Made by a program: the position numbers and the translations under genes. The notes beneath the pieces are model-generated. The model saw nothing but the letters and a program-made list of their open reading frames with translations. It was not told the DNA's origin and searched no databases. Positions 40,550-49,275 of a stretch of 64,000 nt of DNA are shown here, one piece after another (the first letter of the stretch is position 1; every line of letters starts with the position of its first letter). The stretch comes from Streptomyces sp. TSRI0107 (GTDB taxonomy: Bacteria; Actinomycetota; Actinomycetes; Streptomycetales; Streptomycetaceae), in the NCBI RefSeq assembly GCF_001905845.1, contig NZ_LIVZ01000015.1, forward strand, positions 1-64,000, in the 5' to 3' direction.

Positions 40550-41286
40550 GTCCGTGGCCCTCGGACGACGTATCCGACGCCCCGGACGGTGTGGATGAGT
40601 TTCGGCTCCCGGGTGTCGACCTTGCGGCGCAGATAGCTGACGTAGGTGTCGACGATGCTCGGGTCGCCGCCGAAGTCGTACTCCCAGACGTTCTGCAGGA
40701 TCTGTTCCTTGGTCACGGTGCGGCCGGTGTTGGCCATGAGGAAGTGCAGAAGCCGGAACTCGGTCGGCGACAGGCGGATCGTGCCGCCGCCGCGTGTGAC
40801 GTGGTGGCCCTCCGGTTCCAGCTCCAGGTCGCCCACGCTCAGCCGGGTCGGCTGCTCGCCCCGGGTGCGGCGCAGGACGGCCTGGATGCGGGCGAGGAGT
40901 TCCTCCAGGTCGAAGGGTTTGGTGATGTAGTCGTCGCCGCCGAGCCGGAGTCCGTTGATGCGGTCCTGGCGTGCCTCGCGGGCGGTGACGAACAGCACGG
41001 GCACGCCGCCGCCGTGGCCCGGGCGGGGCTGCCGGGGCTGGGCGCGCAGGCGCCGGATCACCTCGAAGCCGTCCATGTCCGGCAGCATCACGTCGAGCAG
41101 GACGAGGTCCGGTGAGCGCTGCGCGGCGAGGTCGAGCGCCTCCTGTCCCGTCGCGGCGGCGTCCACGTCGAAGCCCGCGTAGCGCAGCGCGGTGCGCAGC
41201 AGTTCGCGGACGGTGGGTTCGTCGTCCACGACGAGCAGGTGGTCCTTGCGGGCCGCCGCGCGGGACGGAGGTGTCGGTGCGGTCAT
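40546..41286 (-). CDS. OmpR-family response regulator
   Basis: A 246-residue regulator. Receiver: Asp20/Asp21, phospho-acceptor Asp64 in VLLDVMLPDMDG, conserved Lys in ITKPFDLEELLARI. Winged-helix DNA-binding domain: LSPTEFRLLHFLMANTGRTVTKEQILQNVWEY and VDTYVSYLRRKVD with the GVGYVVRGP end. First gene of a coupled pair with the kinase downstream. The streptophobe-like gene starts upstream on the same strand and may be linked. Confidence 0.93.
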   Translation of the reverse strand: MTAPTPPSRAAARKDHLLVVDDEPTVRELLRTALRYAGFDVDAAATGQEALDLAAQRSPDLVLLDVMLPDMDGFEVIRRLRAQPRQPRPGHGGGVPVLFVTAREARQDRINGLRLGGDDYITKPFDLEELLARIQAVLRRTRGEQPTRLSVGDLELEPEGHHVTRGGGTIRLSPTEFRLLHFLMANTGRTVTKEQILQNVWEYDFGGDPSIVDTYVSYLRRKVDTREPKLIHTVRGVGYVVRGPRT

Positions 41287-41389
41287 GGTCTCGGGTGCCG
41301 CCTCGGGAACAGCGTGGGGTCGAACCGTGCGTCGTCGGGGACCTCACCGGAAGTCCCCGCCTCAGGAGACCACAGAAGGGCTGCCGGGA

Positions 41390-42880
41390 TCACAGGGGGG
41401 TCGCGGAAGCCGAGTCGGAGGGGACTCGGACGCGCCCGGTGCGCTCGGTGCGGGCGGGTGACCGAGTGCCGCCGCGTGCCGTCGGCGCCGGGGTGTCCCG
41501 GCGGCCGGCGCGCAGCCCGTACAGCCGGCTGCCGGCGTAGGCGGCGAGCCCGGTGAGGATGAACGCGGTGAGCCCGGACAGCCGTACGGCCCCGTCGAGG
41601 CCGGCGGTGACTCCGCCCAGTTCGTTGTCCATGACGCTGATGCCGAGCCGCAGGGACCCCTGTGCCGCCAGGCACGTCGGCATCACCGCGAGGGCGACCG
41701 CGGTGGCGGTGCGCAGGGCCAGTTCCAGATGCCGGCCCAGCAGCGCGTCCGCCTCCTCCCGTGCCGTGCGGACGGGGGTGCGGGCGGCGGCGAGGTATCC
41801 GGCGAGCACCAGCAGGCACGTCAGCAGGACCAGGCCGATCAGCCACAGCGGCAGCCCGGCCCCCGACCACTGTCCGAGGGTGAGATTCCGGTCTGCGGCC
41901 CCTCCCTCGGTCCCGCCGGAGCCGCCGAGCATGCCCAGCAGGCCGCCGCCGTCGCTCTGTTCCCGCCGGATCCCGGCCTGCCAGGAGGCGCCGAGGCCGG
42001 AAGTGAGCAGCACCACCGGCAGGTTGGCGCCCGCCAGCAGCAGGGTTCCCGTCGCCGTGGCAGCCCGGTCGGCTCCGGCCAGGGCCGCGACGGCGGCGAC
42101 GGCGGCCGCGGCCAGGACGACGGCGGACACCGCCGCCCCGATCGCGGTGAGCGCCGACGCGACGGGGTTCCACTTCAGCCGCAGCCGGCTCAGCGCGAGG
42201 GGCCGGGGCAGCGTCGTACGCCGGGCGGCGACGCAGCCGCCGCCGAGGACGACGAGCAGGCCGAGCAGCCCGAGGAGGACGGTGGTGGCCGCGTCGGCGC
42301 GGAAGGTCACCGAGGACAGGGCGTCGTCGGCGAGGGAGCCGATCCGTCCGCCGTTCCCGAGCCGGCCGGTCACCTCCTCGGGCAGCCGGGCCGTGCCCCG
42401 CGCCAGGGCCGCCGAGAGCGGCAGCAGCAGCACGGCGACGGCGACCGCCCCGCCGGTCCGCGCGGCGAGCAGGGCGGGCGCCGGCCGCGTGCGACGGCGC
42501 AGGGGGCGGAAGAAGCCGAGACCGAGCACGGTCGCTCCGAGGAACGTCAGCGTCAGCGGCATCGCCGTCACCTGCCCTTCCAGGCCGACGGTCAGGCCCT
42601 CGCCCGAGCCGCCCAGCATGCCGAGCAGCCCGGCGGCCGGGCCGTCGCCGGACGGCGACGCCGTCGCGCTCAGACTCACGTCGCCGCCGCAGGCGAGGCT
42701 CAGCAGCGCGGGGACGAGGCGGGACAGCGGCGCGACGTCGTCGGCGTCCAGGGCCAGCAGGGCCGCCCAGGCGGTGGCCGCCATCACCGCGAACGCGCCC
42801 GCTGCGGCGAGGGCCCCTTCCGCGGCGTTGCGCCAGGGGCCACCGGGTGGCGCGAGTACGGGGGCTGACGCGGCGGGCAT
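41390..42880 (-). CDS. Streptophobe-like integral membrane protein
   Basis: A 496-residue very hydrophobic protein with about ten predicted membrane segments, rich in Ala, Leu and Gly; it matches the actinobacterial streptophobe description. Two copies of a GLLGMLGGSG motif occur, near residues 83 and 316, each in a glycine-rich loop between membrane segments, pointing to an internal duplication. AAGGAG lies 6 nt before ATG 42880. It lies 103 bp upstream of the response-regulator gene on the same strand. Biochemical role unknown. Confidence 0.72.
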   Translation of the reverse strand: MPAASAPVLAPPGGPWRNAAEGALAAAGAFAVMAATAWAALLALDADDVAPLSRLVPALLSLACGGDVSLSATASPSGDGPAAGLLGMLGGSGEGLTVGLEGQVTAMPLTLTFLGATVLGLGFFRPLRRRTRPAPALLAARTGGAVAVAVLLLPLSAALARGTARLPEEVTGRLGNGGRIGSLADDALSSVTFRADAATTVLLGLLGLLVVLGGGCVAARRTTLPRPLALSRLRLKWNPVASALTAIGAAVSAVVLAAAAVAAVAALAGADRAATATGTLLLAGANLPVVLLTSGLGASWQAGIRREQSDGGGLLGMLGGSGGTEGGAADRNLTLGQWSGAGLPLWLIGLVLLTCLLVLAGYLAAARTPVRTAREEADALLGRHLELALRTATAVALAVMPTCLAAQGSLRLGISVMDNELGGVTAGLDGAVRLSGLTAFILTGLAAYAGSRLYGLRAGRRDTPAPTARGGTRSPARTERTGRVRVPSDSASATPL

Positions 42881-43182
42881 CCGGGGCTCCTTCGGCAGGG
42901 TTCGAGCGCGGGCAGGCGGGAGGGGTCCGCCTGTGCGGCAGCGGAGCCTGCCAGCCGTCGCTGGCCGAAGCCGGAGAGTTCCTGGGAGATTCCGGAGAGC
43001 GCACGCCCCGGCCCGCGCCGCTGTCCGCGGCCGTGCCGGGCCCACGGCAGGACGCTCCCGGGCCTCCGGGCCGGAACTCTCCGGGAACTCTCAGGAACCG
43101 CGCCCCGGTTGCCAGGTCGCCGACATGCCACCTCGGTCACCGGGGCCACCGACCACTGACACCCGGTCTCGGGGGCGGGACG

Positions 43183-44796
43183 TCAGACGACCTCGAGGTT
43201 GGCCATCATCCCCATGTCCTCGTGTTCCGCGTTGTGGCAGTGGAACAGGTAGCGGCCGCGATAGCCGTCGAAGCGGGTGATGATCTCCACCGCCTCGCCC
43301 GGCCTCAGGGACACGGTGTCCTTCAGGCCCGCGTCGTGGGCCAGCGGCGGCCTGCCGTTGCGGGAGAGCACCCGGAAGCCGACCAGATGCAGGTGGACCG
43401 GGTGGTGGACGTCCGCGATCAGCCGCCACACCTCGACGTCGCCCAGGTCGACGGTGACGTCGGAACGCGCGGGGTCGAACGGGAGCCCGCCGATCAGCCA
43501 CCCGTGACCGCCGCGCATGCGCCCGGCGCGGAACGCGAAGTCGCGCACCCGGACGGCGTCCGACCGCCGCCAGGCGGGCAGGTCGGTGGAGAGGGTGCGC
43601 GGGACACGGCTGTCGTCGCGGGCCTTGCGCACGACCCGGAAGGCCATGACGTCGCGGGTACGGCCGGTGCCGAGCCGGTTGACGACTCTGACGAGGCTGC
43701 CGACCTCGGCGTGTGAGAAGTCGACGACGACGTCGTAGCGTTCGGCAGGGGCGACCGGCAGCCGGTGGTGGGTGACCGGTGCCGCGAGCAGCCCCTGGTC
43801 GGCGCCGATCTGGACGAGATCGAGCCGGCGCCCGTCGGCACCGACCGCTTCGAGCGCGTAGTGGCGGGCGTTCGAGCCGTTCAGGACGCGCAGCCGGTAC
43901 CTGGCCGTGTCGACCTCGTGCACGGGCCAGGGGGCGCCGTTGACGAGGATCACGTCGCCGAGGACTCCGCCGAGATAGGGCTCGCGCACGCCCGGCCGCC
44001 CGCGCAGGGTGGGTTCGAGGGCGGGGTAGGCCAGGCTCCCGTCGTCGGCGAACGCGCGGTCCGTGATCATCAGGGGCAGCTCGCGCGTCCCCGAGGGAAG
44101 GCCGAGGGCGTCCTCGGCGTCGTCGCGCACGATCGTCAGGCCCGCGAGTCCCCGCCAGATCGCGGGGGCGGTGAAGTCCATCCGGTGGTCGTGGTACCAG
44201 AGCAGGGCCGGACGCTGGTCCAGCGGGAAGGTGTAGTCCCGCGTCACGTTCGTCACCACCGCGCGCGGGTCGTGCATGCCGTGGCCCGCGTGGTGCCCGG
44301 CGGAGGCCGACGGCCACCCCTCGGGGAGCACCAGGTCGGTCGGGTACCCGTCGGCCTCCGCCGGGGTCCGTCCTCCGTGCAGGTGCACGACGGTCGGCAC
44401 CGGCAGCTCGTTGCGGTGCGTCACGGTGACCGGCCGCCCGCGACGGGCCTCGATCGTCGGCCCCGGGAAGGTGCCGTCGTACGTCCACATCGGCGTCCTG
44501 ACGCCGGGCAGGATCTCCAGGGTCGCCTCGCGCTGGGTGATCTCGTAGCGGTCGGCGCCCCCTGTCGTGCCGACCGGCGCCGCCACTGAGGGAAGCGGCA
44601 ACGGCACCCGGAACGCGGGCGGCAGCGGCACGGCGCTGCGCAACTCGGCGCCGGTGCTCGACGGGCGGCGGGACAGCGCGGCAGACGCCGACAGCCCGGT
44701 GACCGCCATCAGCCCGAGGGCCCCGCCGACGCCGAACACCTGACGCCTGCTCACCCCGCGCACACGGCCGGGTCCCGCGTCGTGCCGGTCACGCAT
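43183..44796 (-). CDS. Multicopper oxidase, CotA/bilirubin-oxidase-like
   Basis: A 537-residue three-cupredoxin oxidase. The N-terminus carries a twin-arginine signal (SRRQVFGVGG at about 16-25). The four copper-ligand motifs are intact: VHLHGG, WYHDH, HPVHLHLVGF and HCHNAEHEDMGM, including the type-1 Cys and axial Met. Members oxidise phenols, bilirubin or metal ions. Overlaps the next gene by 8 bp. The LysR regulator encoded divergently beyond that gene probably controls both. Confidence 0.93.
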   Translation of the reverse strand: MRDRHDAGPGRVRGVSRRQVFGVGGALGLMAVTGLSASAALSRRPSSTGAELRSAVPLPPAFRVPLPLPSVAAPVGTTGGADRYEITQREATLEILPGVRTPMWTYDGTFPGPTIEARRGRPVTVTHRNELPVPTVVHLHGGRTPAEADGYPTDLVLPEGWPSASAGHHAGHGMHDPRAVVTNVTRDYTFPLDQRPALLWYHDHRMDFTAPAIWRGLAGLTIVRDDAEDALGLPSGTRELPLMITDRAFADDGSLAYPALEPTLRGRPGVREPYLGGVLGDVILVNGAPWPVHEVDTARYRLRVLNGSNARHYALEAVGADGRRLDLVQIGADQGLLAAPVTHHRLPVAPAERYDVVVDFSHAEVGSLVRVVNRLGTGRTRDVMAFRVVRKARDDSRVPRTLSTDLPAWRRSDAVRVRDFAFRAGRMRGGHGWLIGGLPFDPARSDVTVDLGDVEVWRLIADVHHPVHLHLVGFRVLSRNGRPPLAHDAGLKDTVSLRPGEAVEIITRFDGYRGRYLFHCHNAEHEDMGMMANLEVV

Positions 44797-45172
44797 CGCC
44801 GGCCTCCCGCCGCCGCAGGGGTGCGAGCCACACGGCGACGAACAGCAGGACGACGCCGGCGACGGTCAGCACGCCGAGCGGTATGTGCAGCCACAGAGCG
44901 CCTTCCAGCCCCGCGAAGTACTGCACCGTCTCGGCGACCGTGACTGCCAGTGTCGCGAGGAAGGGCCAGGCCTGACGCAGCCGGATCCACAGGACGACCG
45001 TCACGACGACCTGCAGATAACCGATGGAGGTGACGACGTCGGCGCCCGTCCCGTGCCAGCGCAGACCGTCGAAGTCACCGCTCAGATAGACACCGGCGAA
45101 CACCGGCTGGCCGAACACCGCGACGGCATGCGCGGTGACGACGGCGCGCAGCGACCACGCTGCTTTGTCCAT
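44789..45172 (-). CDS. Small four-helix membrane protein beside the multicopper oxidase
   Basis: A 127-residue protein with four predicted membrane helices (about 10-28, 45-63, 65-85 and 90-115) and a basic C-terminus. First gene of a two-gene operon with the Tat-exported oxidase. It might help membrane anchoring, metal delivery or electron supply, but no family was recognised. An upstream in-frame start at 45211 is possible. Confidence 0.7.
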   Translation of the reverse strand: MDKAAWSLRAVVTAHAVAVFGQPVFAGVYLSGDFDGLRWHGTGADVVTSIGYLQVVVTVVLWIRLRQAWPFLATLAVTVAETVQYFAGLEGALWLHIPLGVLTVAGVVLLFVAVWLAPLRRREAGDA

Positions 45173-45313
45173 GAGGTGGTCTCCCCCTCGTTCCTTCGAT
45201 TCCGGGGACACTCATGAACGTATGCGCGGAAGACTATGACGTCTAAGATCTATATCGCTATGCCGTTATGACGTAGGGAGCATGACGCTGCCGTCGGCGC
45301 GAGGAGAGCCGCC
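45173..45313. promoter_or_regulatory. Divergent promoter of the oxidase operon and LysR gene
   Basis: An AT-richer 141-bp region. TATGACGT occurs twice (45235-45242 and 45267-45274), 32 bp apart, about three helical turns, as expected for LysR-type binding sites. Several T-N11-A stretches are present. Confidence 0.4.
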
Positions 45314-46189
45314 ATGGACCTGAACACGCTCAAGCAGTTCCTCGCCGTCGCACGGCTCGAGCACCTCAGCCGCGCAGCCGAGGAACTCCGCGTGGCGCAA
45401 CCGTCGTTGAGCCGTACGGTCGCCCGGCTCGAGGCCGAACTCGGCACCCCGCTGTTCGACCGGGCCGGGCGGCTCCGGCTGAACGAGGCCGGCAAGGTCT
45501 TCCTCCGCTACGTCGAACGCTCCCTCGGCGAGCTGGAGGCAGGGCGGCGAGCCGTCGCACAGCTCACCGACGAGGGTTTCGGCACCGTGAGTCTCGCGTC
45601 GGAGACGTTCCTGACGCTGACGGGACCGCTCGCGGCGTACAAGCGGACCCATCCCTCGGTCGACGTGCAGCTGCACCAGATGGCCGCCGCGGAGATGGCC
45701 CGCCGCCTGCGTTCCCAGGACATCGACCTCTGCGCCGCCTCCCAGCCCATCCCCGGCGAGGGCCTGGAATCGGTCCTCCTGCTCGACGAACCGGTGTGGC
45801 TGGCCACGTCACTCGACCATCCGCTGGCGGGCCGCACCTCCGTGAGCATCGAAGAGTGCGCCGAAGAGCCGTTCGTGACCACGCGGAAGGGTCACTGGCA
45901 ACGCCGGCTGCTCGACCGGCTGTTCGCCGGGCGAGGCCTCCGCCCGAAGATCATCTGTGAGGGGGACGAGCCCGGTGCCACCGCCGTCCTGATCAGCGCC
46001 GGTCTCGGTATCGGTCTCGTCCCCGACATGGCCCGGCGCTCCACCGCCCAGACACCCGTCGCCTGGATCGCCGTCGACAACCCGGACTGCCGCCGCCTGC
46101 TCACCCTGCACTGGGGCGCCGACGCCCCTCTCTCACGCGCCGCGAGACTGATGCGGGCCACCCTCACCGGCTGGGACTTCACTTCATAG
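45314..46189 (+). CDS. LysR-family transcriptional regulator
   Basis: A 291-residue LysR regulator: MDLNTLKQFLAVARLEHLSRAAEELRVAQPSLSRTVARLEAELGTPLFDR is the winged helix-turn-helix, followed by an effector domain with SAGLGIGLVPDMARR near residue 240. Divergent from the multicopper-oxidase operon, so it likely senses a substrate or redox signal linked to that enzyme. Confidence 0.93.
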   Translation: MDLNTLKQFLAVARLEHLSRAAEELRVAQPSLSRTVARLEAELGTPLFDRAGRLRLNEAGKVFLRYVERSLGELEAGRRAVAQLTDEGFGTVSLASETFLTLTGPLAAYKRTHPSVDVQLHQMAAAEMARRLRSQDIDLCAASQPIPGEGLESVLLLDEPVWLATSLDHPLAGRTSVSIEECAEEPFVTTRKGHWQRRLLDRLFAGRGLRPKIICEGDEPGATAVLISAGLGIGLVPDMARRSTAQTPVAWIAVDNPDCRRLLTLHWGADAPLSRAARLMRATLTGWDFTS

Positions 46190-46202
46190 CCCCGGCGGGG
46201 CC

Positions 46203-46290
46203 TCACACGTCCGCGCGGACGAAAACCGGCTTCAGCCGCTTCTCCGGCAGCGCGGCCGGCAGGTCCTCCCAGTCGACGATGTGGGAGACG
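46203..46290 (-). pseudogene. Possible cupin-gene fragment
   Basis: A short minus-strand frame ending at 46203 reads SHIVDWEDLPAALPEKRLKP, resembling the N-terminus of small cupin proteins but stopping after about 28 residues and lacking a start codon where expected (GTC). It lies against the immunity-like gene and is taken as debris; the resemblance is weak. Confidence 0.25.
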
Positions 46291-46317
46291 ACCTTCCCGG
46301 TGCCCGAGAATGAGGCG

Positions 46318-46731
46318 ATGGACCGCTTGCTGCACCTCGACCGCACCCTCGACGAGCTGGACCCGCCTCGTTGGGCGGCTCCACCCGCCGACGCGACCCA
46401 TCTGGTGCGCAAGGTGCACGGGCTGCGTCGCGTTCCGTTGGGCCGGCTCGGCCCGGCTGATCTGCGTACGCTGATCTCACAGCAGGTGGCCCTGCCGCAT
46501 GTGCTGCCGCTCGCGGTGCGCCTGCTGCTTCAGGAGCCGCTGCTGGACGCCTACTTCTACGAGGGAGACCTGCTGCTCGCGGCCGTCGAGGCTCCCGCCT
46601 CGGCCTGGGACCTGTTGCCGGACCTTGCCGCGCGGCTGCGCGCCTCGGTCATGAGTCTGCCGGAGGCGGCGGTCGCCGAGCTGCCAGCCGGCGCTGCCGA
46701 GTCGCTCAGGCGCTTCGCCGCATTGGCGTGA
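46318..46731 (+). CDS. Orphan CDI-immunity-like protein
   Basis: A 137-residue small acidic protein: DRLLHLDRTLDELDPPRWAAPP, LVRKVHGLRRVPLGRLGPADLRTLISQQVALPHVLPLAVRLL and EPLLDAYFYEGDLLLAAVE. These match a family in actinobacteria annotated as contact-dependent growth inhibition immunity proteins. No toxin or secretion gene is adjacent. ATG 46318 is chosen; the frame could begin at 46279. It sits among decayed gene pieces, so it may be a leftover or a defence against a toxin made by kin. Confidence 0.65.
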   Translation: MDRLLHLDRTLDELDPPRWAAPPADATHLVRKVHGLRRVPLGRLGPADLRTLISQQVALPHVLPLAVRLLLQEPLLDAYFYEGDLLLAAVEAPASAWDLLPDLAARLRASVMSLPEAAVAELPAGAAESLRRFAALA

Positions 46732-46793
46732 TCACTTCGCCGGCCTGACTCGGCTTCGCCTCATGAGCCTCACTGCGGCGCAGCGCCGCTCGA

Positions 46794-47168
46794 CTACCTG
46801 ACGACGAGTCGCGGCTGAAGAAACACCTGACGGATCGGGACCGCGTCGAGGCCGGGCTCGTCGAGACGGTCGAGGCACAATCGCGCCGCGTGCGGGCCCA
46901 CTTCATGCTTGGGCGGTGCGACGGACGTCAGGGGTACGTTCGCCAGGGCGGCGATCTCGTCGTCGTAGGCGAGTCAGTGCGAGATCGTGCGGCGCGCACA
47001 GCCCGCATGCCCGCATGCCCGCATGCGGTGCATCGCGCCCCGCCGGTGATCGGTCACCACGAACTCGCAGGGCGCGAACTCGTCGGTCGGCTGCGTGAGG
47101 ACGGGAACGCAGGGCCATCGGCCGTTCCCCGACGAACGCGCCCGGCCGCCGGTACGGCCCCGCGTCAC
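46794..47168 (-). pseudogene. LacI-family regulator remnant
   Basis: A minus-strand frame from 46973 to the TAG at 46794-46796 encodes AYDDEIAALANVPLTSVAPP followed by HEVGPHAARLCLDRL and ends RLVVR, the C-terminal part of LacI-type ligand domains. An in-frame TGA stands directly upstream at 46974. A second frame further upstream (to about 47168) includes FVVTDHRRGAMH, which fits the middle of such proteins. The pieces are in different frames, the DNA-binding part is missing and an 8-bp CCCGCATG triplication (47002-47025) interrupts the sequence. A dead gene. Confidence 0.55.
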
Positions 47169-47257
47169 GCGGTGTCCCGGGAAGCCGCCCTGCTACGCGT
47201 GTGACCGGCCCCGGCGCGGGGCCGGCGCCGGCCGTTCCCCGCACCGCGTTCGGACGA

Positions 47258-48352
47258 CTACAACCCGAGGAGTTCCGCGGCCAGGCGGGTTCCCTCGACG
47301 CGCGCCCGGATCTTGGCGAACGCGGTCTCACGCGACGTCGACGTGTCGTCGGCGAAAGGCGCGAAGCCGCAGTCGTCGCACGTGCCGAGCTGGCCCGGCG
47401 GGATGAACTCCGCGGCTTCCAGCACCCGGTCGCGCACCTCCTCGGGTGTCTCGACCCGGGGGTCGATGGGGTCGGTCACCCCGATGAAGACACGTTGGCC
47501 GGGCTTGATGTGCTGCCCCACCAGGGCCAGCACACGGCGCCGGTCGTGCTCGCCGGCCATCTGCAGGTAGAAGTTGCCCGCGTTCAGCTCGAAGAAGCTC
47601 GGCAGGAAGTCCTTGTAGTCCACGTCCGCGCTGTGGGTGGAGTCCTGGTCGCCGCCGGGGCAGGTGTGGACGCCGATGCGCTGCCGCTCGTCGGGCGAGA
47701 AGCGCTCCAGCACGCGGTTGTTGAGGGCGACGAAGTCCCGCAGCAGCCCCCCGCTCGGATCGAGCTTGCAGGACACCCGCCCCTCGGTGAAGTCCATCTG
47801 GACCTTGTGGGCACCGCCTTCGAGACAGCCGCGCAGGTCGGCCTCCGCCTCGTTCACGAGGTCGTCGAGGAACTGCTCCCGCGAGTAGCCGTCGATGCCG
47901 TCCGGCGGGTAGAACAAGCTCAGCATGGACGGTGCGATCACCGCCTGCTTCACCGGGAGGTCGGTCATCGACCTGACCGTCCGCAGCACCTCGCGGGTCT
48001 TCCTCAGGTAGTCGCCGCCGTGCGTCTGGTACCGGAAGTTCCCCTCCGTGAGCAGCGGCAGCCGGCGCGTGTGGCCGTCGGCGAACGGCACGACCGCGCC
48101 GCCGGGGTCGAGCTTCAGCCCCGCGACGGGATAGGTGGCGAAGCTCGGCTTGCTCTGCTCGCCGTCGGTGATGACCGGGGAACCCGTCTCGATGAACTGC
48201 TCGATCGTGTCGCGCAGTGCGCGGTCACGGTGCTCGTCGAGTTCCCGCTGAGTGATCCGGCCCTCCTCGAAGTCCTGGTTCGCCTGGATCAGGTGCGCCG
48301 GGCGCGGAATGCTCCCGATCGGCTCGGTCGGCAGGGAGATCTTCGTGCTCAC
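47258..48352 (-). CDS. MetE-like cobalamin-independent methionine synthase, short form
   Basis: A 364-residue protein related to the C-terminal catalytic domain of MetE. Zinc-ligand-type motifs are GVHTCPGGD near residue 215 and GTCDDCGFAPF near residue 330; TDGEQSK and HKVQMDFTEGRVSCKL are also typical of this short actinobacterial/archaeal-type class. It probably transfers a methyl group to homocysteine or another thiol from an unidentified donor. GTG 48352 has AAGGAG 6 nt upstream. No SAM riboswitch or sulfur leader peptide was seen upstream. Confidence 0.82.
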   Translation of the reverse strand: MSTKISLPTEPIGSIPRPAHLIQANQDFEEGRITQRELDEHRDRALRDTIEQFIETGSPVITDGEQSKPSFATYPVAGLKLDPGGAVVPFADGHTRRLPLLTEGNFRYQTHGGDYLRKTREVLRTVRSMTDLPVKQAVIAPSMLSLFYPPDGIDGYSREQFLDDLVNEAEADLRGCLEGGAHKVQMDFTEGRVSCKLDPSGGLLRDFVALNNRVLERFSPDERQRIGVHTCPGGDQDSTHSADVDYKDFLPSFFELNAGNFYLQMAGEHDRRRVLALVGQHIKPGQRVFIGVTDPIDPRVETPEEVRDRVLEAAEFIPPGQLGTCDDCGFAPFADDTSTSRETAFAKIRARVEGTRLAAELLGL

Positions 48353-48714
48353 GGGCTGCTCCTTCGATACGGCAGGGACCACGGCGGCAACGTATCGGGG
48401 CGCTCAAGTTTCCTGATCCACAAGGGCGTTGCCGTCACTCGATGGAGTGAGACGGGTGGCCGAGACCGTGTAGCGGAGTGGCGGGATACGTCCGCCCGAT
48501 CCGGCCGGGATCGCCCGAACCGTGCGGTCGGGCGCTCCCGAGCGCCGTCGCGTCCTGGTCCCGCTGGTCCTCCTGACGGCGGACCCTTCTCTCCCCTGTG
48601 ACGAGCAAAGCCCGCGCACGGGTGTACGAGCCGTGATGACCTCGAGCGACACCGTACGGATCCATCTCCCGGACGGGACAGTGGAGTCGGTGCCGGTGTC
48701 TGCGCCGGTACGCG
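48353..48714. other. 362-bp intergenic region, no supported gene
   Basis: Lies between the methionine-synthase start and the 3' end of a MarR gene. A short plus-strand frame (48636-48752) has no ribosome binding site and no recognisable product. It should contain the promoter of the methionine-synthase gene. Confidence 0.45.
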
Positions 48715-49161
48715 TCAGCGAGCCTCGTACACCCGGGTCAGCAGCTCGATGAGCTGCCGCCCCTCCGCCGCGCTGAGCGGTGCCAGGAGCGCCGCGTTGG
48801 CCTGCTCCGCCAACTCCGCGCAGCGCGCCAGGGTCCGCTCCCCGGCCGGGGTCACCGTCACCGCGTTCTTGCGGCGGTCCCGCGGATCGGGCGTCCGCAC
48901 GGCCAGCCCGGCCTTCTCCAGGTCGTTGAGGAGGAGGACCACGTCCTTCGCGTCGAAGCCGAGTCGGCGCACCACATCGGCCTGGGCGACCGGTCCGTAC
49001 TCGGACACCGCCGCGAGCACGGCGTGATGCTGGAGTCTGAGCCCTTCGGCGGCGAACGCCTCGGCGACCAGACTCCGGCCGCGGGCCGCCACCCGGCCGA
49101 GCAGCCAGCTGGGCAGGGACTGGATGTGCGCGAGGGCGGGCGGGCGTTCGGTGGCGGTCAC
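48715..49161 (-). CDS. MarR-family regulator
   Basis: A 148-residue MarR protein: GLRLQHHAVLAAVSEYGPVAQADVVRRLGFDAKDVVLLLNDLEKAGLAVRTPDPRDRRKNAVTVTPAGE covers the winged helix and wing. GTG 49161 lies 6 nt after a TAGCCT -10 on the minus strand, suggesting a leaderless mRNA. Divergent from the quinone-oxidoreductase gene with two operator-like repeats between them. Confidence 0.9.
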   Translation of the reverse strand: MTATERPPALAHIQSLPSWLLGRVAARGRSLVAEAFAAEGLRLQHHAVLAAVSEYGPVAQADVVRRLGFDAKDVVLLLNDLEKAGLAVRTPDPRDRRKNAVTVTPAGERTLARCAELAEQANAALLAPLSAAEGRQLIELLTRVYEAR

Positions 49162-49190
49162 GGCAGCAGGCTATCCCGATGTCACAAATC

Positions 49191-49245
49191 ATTGGACTCC
49201 CCAACAACCTCCTACCTACGCTTGCGATCTGTTGGGAACCCCAAC
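49191..49245. promoter_or_regulatory. Two MarR-type operator repeats
   Basis: ATTGGACTCCCCAAC (49191-49205) and GTTGGGAACCCCAAC (49231-49245) share TTGG and CCCAAC ends and start exactly 40 bp apart. The second has perfect 6-bp arms (GTTGGG/CCCAAC). They lie upstream of both divergent starts, the first covering the -35 zone of the MarR gene. Confidence 0.55.
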
Positions 49246-49275
49246 GATTCCGAGTCCGTGCACCGGGAGGTGTCC

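Noticed and set aside
46732..46793. A continuation of the immunity-like gene beyond its stop
   Set aside because: The frame closes with TGA at 46729-46731 and the following DNA reads as the end of the LacI remnant on the other strand.
48353..48500. Possible SAM or cobalamin riboswitch upstream of the methionine-synthase-like gene
   Set aside because: No B12-box or SAM-type stem pattern was recognised by eye; a covariance search would be needed to be certain.
48636..48752. A short plus-strand frame between the methionine synthase and MarR genes
   Set aside because: No ribosome binding site, overlaps the MarR 3' end and matches nothing known.
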